NCBI GenBank assembly: GCA_018223415.1
Contig: JAGTTQ010000001.1
Location: 2,639,865 to 2,703,864, forward strand
Source: Eubacteriaceae bacterium Marseille-Q4139
GTDB taxonomy: Bacteria; Bacillota; Clostridia; Lachnospirales; Lachnospiraceae
DNA length: 64,000 bases
Direction: 5' to 3'
Shown: positions 52,325-60,069 of the stretch, one piece after another
Layout of the letters: the number at the start of each line of letters is the position of its first letter
How positions within the stretch are numbered: the stretch's first letter is position 1
Position numbers and translations under genes: made by a program
Notes under the pieces: model-generated
Database searches by the model: none
The model's input: only the letters and a program-made list of their open reading frames with translations
Told to the model about the DNA's origin: nothing

Positions 52325-54511
52325 ATGAAATTAAAAGAATTTCAGTTAGAAGCTGTAAAAAAACTGTTTGAAGCAATGGAAACTCCTGCTCGTGATATTA
52401 TCCTAAAAAGCCCAACAGGAAGCGGAAAGACTATTATTTTAACCTATTTCATGCACCAATACATACAATCTTTCCCCAAAACCGTCTTTGTATGGCTTAC
52501 ACCGGGAAAAGGCAACCTTGAAGAGCAAAGCAAGGCGAAAATGGATAAATACATTCACGCTTCACAGACAAAACTGCTCTCTGATGTAATGGCATCAGGT
52601 TTTGAGGAAAACGACAGCTGCTTTATCAACTGGGAGAAGCTAACGAAAAAAGGCAACAACGCTCTTAAAGATAGTGAGCGCACCAATTTTTTGGAGCATA
52701 TTCAACACGCTCTAAATGACGGTTTGCATTTTGTAATTGTTGTAGATGAGAGTCATCAGAACAATACAATAAAGGCGGATGAAATTATACAGTATTTTCA
52801 TACGAACAAAATCATCCGTTGTTCCGCCACTCCGAAAGGTATAGCAACAGCGGAAATTATCGAAATTTCTGAAGAAGAAGTTATTGCAGCTGGCCTTATC
52901 AAGAAAATGCTTGTTATCAATCAAGACTTTCCGCAAATAATTGAAACGGAAAATCAAACGGAGTTTCTGCTTGGAAAAGCACTTGCCAAACAACGTGAGC
53001 TCCGTTCTGAATTTTTAAAGATAGATGTTGATCTCAATCCCTTAATTGTAATTCAATTACCGAACAAGTCGGAAACCTTGCAGGACAGCGTTGAACGCTA
53101 TCTCGAAACCAAGGGGCTTACTTATGAGAATGGTCAGCTTGCGATTTGGCTTTCTGACAGGCACGAGAATTTAGAGGGAATTGATACTCCCAATGCAAAA
53201 TCATCGGCAGTCATCATAAAGCAGGCGGTTGCTACGGGATGGGATTGTCCCAGAGCATATATTCTTGTAAAGCTCCGTGACAATATGGATGAAACTTTTG
53301 AAATACAAACAATAGGCCGTATTCGCCGTATGCCCGAAGCGAAACATTATGAAAATGATATTCTTGATAGTTGCTATCTTTACACCCTTGATGAAAAGTT
53401 TACCGCAGGCGTAAAAATGGCACTTAATAAAGGTGCATTGAATGCTTGCACACTTTTTCTCAAAAATGAGTATAAGGATATTACGCTTATTGGTGAGCAT
53501 AGAACGATGGTAACATCTACTCGTAATCCTCAAAAGGCTTTACAGGCGATTGCTTCGTATGCAGAAAAAGAGTACGGAGTTGGTACAAACAAGGCAGAGA
53601 ATAAAACTCGTTTGCAGACGGCAGGATTTGAACTTAGCGAAGATATTGTGAAGCATACTTTTTCAGGCGAAACTGCTACGCTTGCTTTTAATTCGACAGA
53701 TATGAACAAAATTAAGGTTACGGAAAGACTGGATACGCATATACATGGTCGAGATTACCACCAAAAAATCGGTAAAATTGGTTTGGAGATTGGTATGGAA
53801 TATTCCTATATGAATACCATTATCCGAAAACTGTTCGATAAGAATTTTAAGTATAGCCGCAAGATCCTTGCATTAGAACCGAGAGCTGTTTACGCCTTTG
53901 TAATCAACAATGATGATAAACTTCGCTATTTAGTGCGTGAGGCTATGGCTTATGAAATGGCACAGCTGAAAATGGACATACCATCAAAATCCTATTATGA
54001 ATTTCATATTCCGCAGTCATGCCTGTTCACCTACAACGGTGATGCAAAAACGCAACATATTATGGAAAAAAATGTTTATCAAAACTATCTGTCTTCTGCC
54101 GCCCCCCGTTCTACACCAGAAGTAAAGTTTGAAAAATTCTGCGAACGCTCCGCCAGTGTAGAATGGTGGTATAAGAATGGCGATAAAGGCAACGAATACC
54201 TTTCAATCGTATATCAGGATAATTCGGGCAAACAAAAACTCTTTTATCCTGACTACATTATCAGCGTGAAGGGTGAGATTTGGATTGTGGAAACAAAAGG
54301 TGGCTTTGACCGTAGTGGAAATAGCCAAGATATAGATCTTTATACTCCTAAGAAATTCAAGGTACTGAAGGATTATCTAACTGAACACGGGCTAAAGGGC
54401 GGCATTGTTCGTAACGACGCAGCAACAGATGAACTGTGCATTTGTATGGATACTTATTCCGAAGATATTAATAGCGACAATTGGGTGATATTAAGCAGTG
54501 TTCTGGAGTGA
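52325..54511 (+). CDS. res: type III restriction endonuclease (Res)
   Basis: A 728-residue helicase-nuclease. Superfamily 2 motifs: ILKSPTGSGKT (Walker A, 29-36), VVDESHQN (DExH, 141-144), ATGWDCPRAYILV and QTIGRIRRMPEA (motif VI). A C-terminal PD-(D/E)xK nuclease is present: YPDYIIS with Asp643 and IVETKGG with Glu656 and Lys658. It is shorter than many Res subunits (about 900-1,000 residues) but complete at both ends. I use the ATG at 52325, seven bases after AGGAGG; a TTG at 52319 overlaps mod. It cuts unmethylated DNA together with Mod. Confidence 0.9.
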   Translation: MKLKEFQLEAVKKLFEAMETPARDIILKSPTGSGKTIILTYFMHQYIQSFPKTVFVWLTPGKGNLEEQSKAKMDKYIHASQTKLLSDVMASGFEENDSCFINWEKLTKKGNNALKDSERTNFLEHIQHALNDGLHFVIVVDESHQNNTIKADEIIQYFHTNKIIRCSATPKGIATAEIIEISEEEVIAAGLIKKMLVINQDFPQIIETENQTEFLLGKALAKQRELRSEFLKIDVDLNPLIVIQLPNKSETLQDSVERYLETKGLTYENGQLAIWLSDRHENLEGIDTPNAKSSAVIIKQAVATGWDCPRAYILVKLRDNMDETFEIQTIGRIRRMPEAKHYENDILDSCYLYTLDEKFTAGVKMALNKGALNACTLFLKNEYKDITLIGEHRTMVTSTRNPQKALQAIASYAEKEYGVGTNKAENKTRLQTAGFELSEDIVKHTFSGETATLAFNSTDMNKIKVTERLDTHIHGRDYHQKIGKIGLEIGMEYSYMNTIIRKLFDKNFKYSRKILALEPRAVYAFVINNDDKLRYLVREAMAYEMAQLKMDIPSKSYYEFHIPQSCLFTYNGDAKTQHIMEKNVYQNYLSSAAPRSTPEVKFEKFCERSASVEWWYKNGDKGNEYLSIVYQDNSGKQKLFYPDYIISVKGEIWIVETKGGFDRSGNSQDIDLYTPKKFKVLKDYLTEHGLKGGIVRNDAATDELCICMDTYSEDINSDNWVILSSVLE

Positions 54512-54521
54512 GGTGATAACC

Positions 54522-55211
54522 TTGAAGATAACTGACCACAAAGTACTAACTCAGTATTCACCAGCTAAAGTTCAATTTTTCAGAATAGATCCTGAAGATT
54601 TATCTGCAACATTAGAGAACATTTTGCGTGCTCTTATGGACTTATCTTGGCTTAGTAAATTCGATCAAGACTATGAAAAGATAGCATTTAATTCTCGTGC
54701 TCAGAAAACGATAGCTGACATAAAAAACAAGTTTGAGCAGTGCATTGATGACAGTATAACAAAAGATGCTGGAGAGTATGTCGTTTCAGAGTTAGCCCGA
54801 GAAACCCTGATTACCCAATTGGATTATCTGGATATCCCTCTTGATGAACTTGTAGGAAAGCAACGTTCTGGAAACCCTGGATTTGATTTTCATTCACAAA
54901 ACAAGGTAACAGATACAGTTATTTTCGGGGAGGCAAAGTATGTTTCTAAAACAACAGCATACTCATCAGCACTCCCGCAAATTGTTGAATTCATTGGAGA
55001 TGGAAAGGATGTCGAAGACCTTCCGGAATTAAAGCCATTCTGTACACCGTCAGCACTGCAGAGAGCTGCTAAAGGAATAAAAGGGTTTTCTGCTGCGTTC
55101 TCAGCAAAAAGTACTGGGACAGATAAAATTATAAAAAACATTGTTAAACGTAAAGATTTTCAAGATCTACTTCAATATGAAGAGATAATATTGGTGGCGG
55201 TTGATTTATGA
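54522..55211 (+). CDS. hamA: HamA-like (DUF1837) nuclease of a Hachiman/AbpAB-like defence system
   Basis: This 229-residue protein resembles DUF1837 proteins, the nuclease subunit of Hachiman and AbpAB. Putative PD-(D/E)xK residues are in GFDFHSQN (Asp122) and VIFGEAKYVS (Glu137, Lys139). A helical C-terminal part follows (LQRAAKGIKGFSAAF). The TTG at 54522 has GAGGTG seven bases upstream and is preferred to a GTG at 54498 inside res. The four-base ATGA overlap with the helicase gene indicates a coupled pair. In known Hachiman, HamA degrades DNA once HamB senses damage or phage. Assignment rests on motifs and the helicase partner. Confidence 0.78.
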   Translation: MKITDHKVLTQYSPAKVQFFRIDPEDLSATLENILRALMDLSWLSKFDQDYEKIAFNSRAQKTIADIKNKFEQCIDDSITKDAGEYVVSELARETLITQLDYLDIPLDELVGKQRSGNPGFDFHSQNKVTDTVIFGEAKYVSKTTAYSSALPQIVEFIGDGKDVEDLPELKPFCTPSALQRAAKGIKGFSAAFSAKSTGTDKIIKNIVKRKDFQDLLQYEEIILVAVDL

Positions 55212-57529
55212 ACACTGTATTAGCTAAGGGTAATGTTATTGCCAGAATTCGCAGAGGGGAAGATTTAGATCAAATTATCAACTATGTCAAAGATGAGATT
55301 TATAAAAATGGCCCCAATAATGCTGTAGTATTAGAAATCATTTCTTATTTTAAATTATTTCAGCCAGAGTATTTCAAAAAATTCGAGCAAGATATTATAG
55401 AAACAATGGGTCTGTTTTTTAAACATCCAAACGTAGAGAGTCTTGCAGGCGCTGTTTTTGAGATGTATCATCAGCATCTTAAAGATGAGTTGGGCAATGA
55501 TTATACCCCAATGCAAGCAGATATTCTAAAAAAGATAAAGGGGTTGCAGTATTTTAGCTTTTCAGCCCCAACAAGCACAGGAAAATCCTTCGTGTTTAGA
55601 AATCTCATTTTATCCTGTTCAAATGATGTGGTGGTCATCGTTCCTTCAAGGGCACTGATCAATGAGTATTTTGATCGTTTGAGTAATATTGTGGATAGCA
55701 AATCAGTAAATGTTTTGACATTTGTCGATAGAATCAACACCAAACATATTCATAAAAATATTTTTATCTTAACCCCTGAACGAGCAAGGGAATTGTTTAA
55801 GAATAAAGATTGGCTGAAAATTGATCTCATTCTATTTGATGAAGCACAGCTTAGCGATGAGCATTCTGTTCGAGGGTTGTATTTTGACAGTATTGTAAGA
55901 CGAGCACTAAAACATTTCTCCGATGCAAAATTTGTTTTTGCACATCCATTTGTCGAGAATCCAGAAGCTCAAATGCAAAAAAACGGTATTGAGATAATCG
56001 ATACAACTTCAGCGTATAGCAATTACGAACTGAAAAATGTTGGTCAAATTTTTTATACACACGACATAACTGCTCAAAAGTTCTATCACTTCGGCAGCGA
56101 TCCTAAAATTTTGGGAACACACAAGTTAGAAGCGGCGTTTGACCCCATTGAAGCTGCTCTAAAAAAAGGGGGCAGCGTACTCATCTATGTTCCCAAAACA
56201 CATATTTACAGTAAGCAAATATATAGACAATTTCAGAAATATATTTCTATGTGCCACCCAATCGATAATCAAGATGCCTTAAAGATGATAGCGGATCTTA
56301 AAGAGTATATTGGCGCCTCAACAACTGATAAGTTTTTTTATAATTCAGATATGCTGGAGAAATTAAACTGTGGAATTGTTATTCATCATGGTTCTATGCC
56401 TTTAACAGCTCGACTTCTGTTAGAACATTTTACACAGCAAGGTTTCTGTAGGATCTGTTTTGCCACTTCCACATTAGAGCAAGGAATCAATATGCCTTTT
56501 GATGTGGTTTATCTTGATAGATTTGAAGAAAGTAAGACTCTATCTGTAAAAAATCTGATTGGTAGAGCAGGCCGTTCAACAAGTAAACCGGTATTCGATT
56601 ACGGCAGTGTAGTATTGCGCCCCAATGCAATGAGCAGATTCCGTAATGTATATCGCAAAAAGAATACTCTTTCTTCAAAATCACGCTTAGACATGACAGA
56701 TGATAAAATAGACGAAAAGTATGAGGAATATAAAGAAGCAATTAATACTGGCGAATTCTCTGATGAATACAATTTGACAAACAAAGATTTGGAAAAACTG
56801 AAATCAGATAGTGTTACGACAGTTGTTCCCACTCTGCTTGATATGATGTTTAATGGCACAGATTTTGTGTTACCTAACGCAGTCGCAAAAGAAGTCTATG
56901 AAGATTTCCAGTGTCTATATAAACAATATTTAGGACGAGAATTAACTGCCGCAGAGAAGTATGTTTTCGATTCAGCAATAAAAATTATGATCTGGAAGGT
57001 GCACGGAAAAACATTCAGCAAAATATGTCAAGAAAGATATGCCTATGTTTCAAAAGTTGCAGAGCGACGTCTTTTATCGAAAACAGGCCATCAGAAAGAG
57101 GCAGATAATCTGACAGTTCGGTATATCGCAGGGTATAGTGATATTCCAAACAAAGAATTGCGAGCCTTTCCACTATTCCCAGCTGAGACTAAAGGAAAAG
57201 ATGTAGACTACGACCGCATTGTTTACGATACATACGATTTTCTTGATAAACTAATTGGATTTAAGCTGAGTGATTTGTTTTACGCAATCTTCCATCAGTA
57301 TTTTATCGCATATCAAGATGCTCGTGCGGAGAGATTGGCAAAGTTCATTAAATACGGAACAGAGGACCCCACTGAAATATGGATGTTACGATATGGCTTT
57401 TCTTTTGAGGAGATTGAATGGCTAAAGCCTTGTGTTGACAGCATAGATCAAAATGAAATTAAATTTAATGCAAAAATCGAAAATCTTAGCGTTTCTCAGA
57501 AGAATAGTATTTCAAAATTTATTTTTTGA
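55208..57529 (+). CDS. hamB: HamB-like superfamily 2 helicase of a Hachiman/AbpAB-like system
   Basis: A 773-residue helicase. N-terminal helices (1-100) precede the motor: SAPTSTGKSFVFRN (Walker A, 119-128), FDEAQLSDEH (motif II, 211-214), GIVIHHGSMPLTARLLLEHF, CFATSTLEQGINMPF and LIGRAGRST (motif VI). The Q in DEAQ and the Ski2-like layout fit HamB. The C-terminal about 200 residues are helical and unassigned. The start overlaps hamA by four bases. It would translocate on DNA and restrain or release the HamA nuclease. It ends 75 bases before a strong terminator facing the relaxase gene. Confidence 0.8.
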   Translation: MNTVLAKGNVIARIRRGEDLDQIINYVKDEIYKNGPNNAVVLEIISYFKLFQPEYFKKFEQDIIETMGLFFKHPNVESLAGAVFEMYHQHLKDELGNDYTPMQADILKKIKGLQYFSFSAPTSTGKSFVFRNLILSCSNDVVVIVPSRALINEYFDRLSNIVDSKSVNVLTFVDRINTKHIHKNIFILTPERARELFKNKDWLKIDLILFDEAQLSDEHSVRGLYFDSIVRRALKHFSDAKFVFAHPFVENPEAQMQKNGIEIIDTTSAYSNYELKNVGQIFYTHDITAQKFYHFGSDPKILGTHKLEAAFDPIEAALKKGGSVLIYVPKTHIYSKQIYRQFQKYISMCHPIDNQDALKMIADLKEYIGASTTDKFFYNSDMLEKLNCGIVIHHGSMPLTARLLLEHFTQQGFCRICFATSTLEQGINMPFDVVYLDRFEESKTLSVKNLIGRAGRSTSKPVFDYGSVVLRPNAMSRFRNVYRKKNTLSSKSRLDMTDDKIDEKYEEYKEAINTGEFSDEYNLTNKDLEKLKSDSVTTVVPTLLDMMFNGTDFVLPNAVAKEVYEDFQCLYKQYLGRELTAAEKYVFDSAIKIMIWKVHGKTFSKICQERYAYVSKVAERRLLSKTGHQKEADNLTVRYIAGYSDIPNKELRAFPLFPAETKGKDVDYDRIVYDTYDFLDKLIGFKLSDLFYAIFHQYFIAYQDARAERLAKFIKYGTEDPTEIWMLRYGFSFEEIEWLKPCVDSIDQNEIKFNAKIENLSVSQKNSISKFIF

Positions 57530-57603
57530 AATATCATGAGTTAAAGCAAACAGGGTATATCCCATTTCAACTACATAATAAGTAAAAATCATAGCGATAG
57601 CTT

Positions 57604-57635
57604 AGCGGCAGGGAGCATATCCCTGCCGCTGTCTT
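57604..57635. terminator. Bidirectional terminator between hamB and mobA
   Basis: AGCGGCAGGGA (57604-57614) and TCCCTGCCGCT (57620-57630) form a perfect 11-bp stem with a five-base loop. It separates the rightward defence genes from the leftward mobilization genes. Confidence 0.75.
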
Positions 57636-57651
57636 TACTGTGTACCACGCA

Positions 57652-59352
57652 TTACCGTTCCTGTCCGTTTTTCTTGGGGGTATTTTTACACTCCACTTCC
57701 TGCTCATGCTTTTTCTGTAAATCTTCATGGATAGACCGCACTTCTGTCTCTTCACCTAATAATTCAGCAACATCCCGCTTACTATCAGCCAAGATAATCG
57801 GAGCAAATTTTTCTCCATATGCCATCTTGAGCTTGGAAGTAACAGCTTGAATCGTATCTGGTCGTAAAACAGCCCGTTGTTCGAAAAGTGCTATATAATC
57901 CACTTCTTTTTCCTGTTCTTTTAGTTCTGTAAACTGTATCAGGGCGGTATCCAATTCAGCAACATATTTTTCTTCCTGCTGTGTCAATCGTTCTAAATTC
58001 CTTTCCATAGCAGCAACACTCTTTCTGACCTCGGCGATTCCCGTATCTTCATCGCAACCCAACGAACTGAGAACCATCACTTTTTCGGACTTCAATTCTT
58101 CCAAATCTTCTGTCAGTTTAGCAATTTTCTTTTCCAAATCATTGTGAACAACAAACTGATAAAATGGCGTTGCCTTCTTTTCTGCAAGTAGTGTTTTCCG
58201 TTCCTTAGCCTTATTTTTTATCTGTTGAACCAATAAGGTATAACGCTCCAAAGTAGGCTTCAATACATTCAGCCTTTCAGATAATTTGTGCTTTCCTAAA
58301 CCAGCATAGCGGATTTGATAGCGGAAAACAATCATATTCGCCCGTAAGAATTCCATCGCTTCCGCAAGGGCAGGAACAGCAACCTTCACTACCTGCATCA
58401 ATTTTTTCACTGCCGCTTTCAATTCCCGCAGCAGGGCATTGTCCGCCTTGATCTGACGGTTCAGCTCACATCGATCAGAGACAATCCCCTTTTTCTCCAG
58501 TGCTCTTGCAGTTACCCCTTCGTGAATCGTAGGCTGTTCATCAAGCCCCCGTTCTACATGGCTGCGTTGATCGATACGTTCTTCCTGTCCGGCACGTTCC
58601 AAATGAAGATTGGTTACATCTGCCCATGCCTTACGCCAAAAGACGAGTTGCTCTTCGCTGTTCCAACGCTCAGAAATTGGATTTTGTCTGCCGTATTTGG
58701 TGCTTTTGGGGTACTTGGACACCCTTTCATAGCCCTGCGCCTGTGCTGATGAAGGGACCATATACACCTTCTTTTTGCCCACCTTGTACTGGTACTGCTT
58801 TTCCCATCCATCGGCCTGTGCCTGTTTAAACTCAGCGGCAGTGAAGCCCTGTTCCTTGCCGTTCTTGACACAGAGATATTCTTTCTCGGTCTTGTACTGC
58901 CATTTTCCCTTTTCATCCAGCGGGCGCACCGTCAGCAGGATGTGAGCGTGGGGATTGTGACCGGGAGGGTATGGATCATGAATCGCCACATCCGCACACA
59001 TCCCATCAGATACAAAGGTATCAGAAACAAAATCGGACAGCAACCTTTCCCACTGTGCTTTACTCAGCTCAATCGGCAGCGCAACCACAAATTCACGGGC
59101 CAGGCGGCTGTCCTTTGTTTTTTCGTTTTCCTCCACAGCATTCCACAATATTTCTCGATTCTGCCATTCTGTGGGAGCGGCAACCGGCAGAAAAACCTGC
59201 TGCCACACAAGTCCCTGTTTGCGGGTGTAGTCATGCTGCACTCCGTCGTACTCATTGAGCAACCGAGAACAGCTCAGATAGGCCGCAGCAGCCACGGCAG
59301 AGCGTCCGGCTCCACGGCTGACCATTTTGGCCTCTAAATGATAAATTGCCAT
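57652..59352 (-). CDS. mobA: MobA/MobL-family relaxase
   Basis: A 566-residue conjugative relaxase of the MobQ/MobL type, which nicks DNA at oriT and leads it to a recipient. The N-terminal relaxase domain shows VSRGAGRSAVAAAAYLS, the family start, and the metal-binding HNPHAHILLTVRPL (His triad, about residues 140-150). LAREFVVALPIELS is also typical. The C-terminal half (about 300-566) is a long coiled coil. AAGGATGG precedes the ATG. Directly upstream lies a run of stem-loops that probably includes oriT. Transfer would need a helper conjugation machinery, as none is seen here. Confidence 0.9.
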   Translation of the reverse strand: MAIYHLEAKMVSRGAGRSAVAAAAYLSCSRLLNEYDGVQHDYTRKQGLVWQQVFLPVAAPTEWQNREILWNAVEENEKTKDSRLAREFVVALPIELSKAQWERLLSDFVSDTFVSDGMCADVAIHDPYPPGHNPHAHILLTVRPLDEKGKWQYKTEKEYLCVKNGKEQGFTAAEFKQAQADGWEKQYQYKVGKKKVYMVPSSAQAQGYERVSKYPKSTKYGRQNPISERWNSEEQLVFWRKAWADVTNLHLERAGQEERIDQRSHVERGLDEQPTIHEGVTARALEKKGIVSDRCELNRQIKADNALLRELKAAVKKLMQVVKVAVPALAEAMEFLRANMIVFRYQIRYAGLGKHKLSERLNVLKPTLERYTLLVQQIKNKAKERKTLLAEKKATPFYQFVVHNDLEKKIAKLTEDLEELKSEKVMVLSSLGCDEDTGIAEVRKSVAAMERNLERLTQQEEKYVAELDTALIQFTELKEQEKEVDYIALFEQRAVLRPDTIQAVTSKLKMAYGEKFAPIILADSKRDVAELLGEETEVRSIHEDLQKKHEQEVECKNTPKKNGQER

Positions 59353-59370
59353 TGTCTACCATCCTTTCCG

Positions 59371-59575
59371 AAGGGTTACTGTGAAATGCAGTAGCCCTTC
59401 TTCCGCACCTGATTCCAACAGGTACGTCGTGAAATGCGACGTACCTCCAGCAGGGGTGGAACGATTCGTTACACCCCTGTACCTGTGTCAAGCTGCCGGT
59501 GGCAGGTTGACACAGGCAGGCGGCGAGATGGGGTGGCAATATACCACCCCATAAATAGGGGGCTTACAAAATGGA
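59371..59575. other. Array of stem-loops upstream of the relaxase, putative oriT
   Basis: Six adjacent inverted repeats occupy 205 bases: 59371-59399 (11-bp stem, loop TGAAATG), 59421-59445 (GGTACGTCG/CGACGTACC, same loop TGAAATG), 59451-59479 (CAGGGGTG plus AACG/CGTT), 59482-59516 (CCTGTGTCAA plus CTGCC/GGCAG), 59528-59552 (ATGGGGTGG/CCACCCCAT) and a G5/C5 pair near 59557-59580. Such structure upstream of a MobA gene fits an origin of transfer. The rest of the gap (59576-59773) has no gene that I can support. The nick site is not identified. Confidence 0.6.
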
Positions 59576-59773
59576 CCCCCCTTACCGACTGCATGGACAA
59601 GGCTGGCAGTTTGACAGAAATGCAGCCTTGTCCAGCGGCGTCCGCAGACGCCGCAATCCCCCTCGGAGAGCGCACGATTTCCGCAGGAAATACCACCGCC
59701 CCTTCGGGGTGGTGAGTAAGTGCGCCCTTCGGGAAAAAAGAGAAGCGCCCCGGTTTCCCGGAACGCTCCCAGC

Positions 59774-59980
59774 TCATCGAACTGATTTGAATACTTCCCA
59801 TAGAAAATCCTCCAGCTGCTCCAAAGTCATCCTCTGCACCTGCGGCAAAGCTTTCTCTAAAATCGCCCCTTCCTGGATGAGCCTACGTGTTCGGGCTTTA
59901 CGTTCTTTCACTCGATCCCGTGCCTGAGCTTCCTCTAAACGGTGCTTATCCTGTAATAACTTCTTTTCGTGTTCCGTCAT
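59774..59980 (-). CDS. DUF3847-like small mobile-element protein (68 aa)
   Basis: A 68-residue, highly charged, helical protein (KDKHRLEEAQARDRVKERK-like region followed by LIQEGAILEKALPQVQRMTL). Proteins of this size and sequence (DUF3847) usually sit between the recombinase and MobA genes of Clostridia mobilizable elements, as here. AAAGGGAAAA precedes the ATG. Function is unknown; an accessory role in mobilization is possible. It is 89 bases downstream of the recombinase gene, after a terminator. Confidence 0.75.
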   Translation of the reverse strand: MTEHEKKLLQDKHRLEEAQARDRVKERKARTRRLIQEGAILEKALPQVQRMTLEQLEDFLWEVFKSVR

Positions 59981-60015
59981 AGATTTTCCCTTTCTGCCAT
60001 ATCCGGCTGAAAATG

Positions 60016-60057
60016 CAAAAAAGGCGGCTTATGAGATTTTATTCTCACAAGCCGCCT
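60016..60057 (-). terminator. Rho-independent terminator after the serine recombinase
   Basis: On the minus strand AGGCGGCTT (60057-60049) pairs with AAGCCGCCT (60030-60022), with an inner TGAGA/TCTCA stem, followed by six T. Confidence 0.88.
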
Positions 60058-60069
60058 CGGTGCTGATCC

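Noticed and set aside
57567..57755. Leftward 62-codon frame between hamB and mobA
   Set aside because: Overlaps the mobA 3' end and the terminator hairpin and has no RBS.
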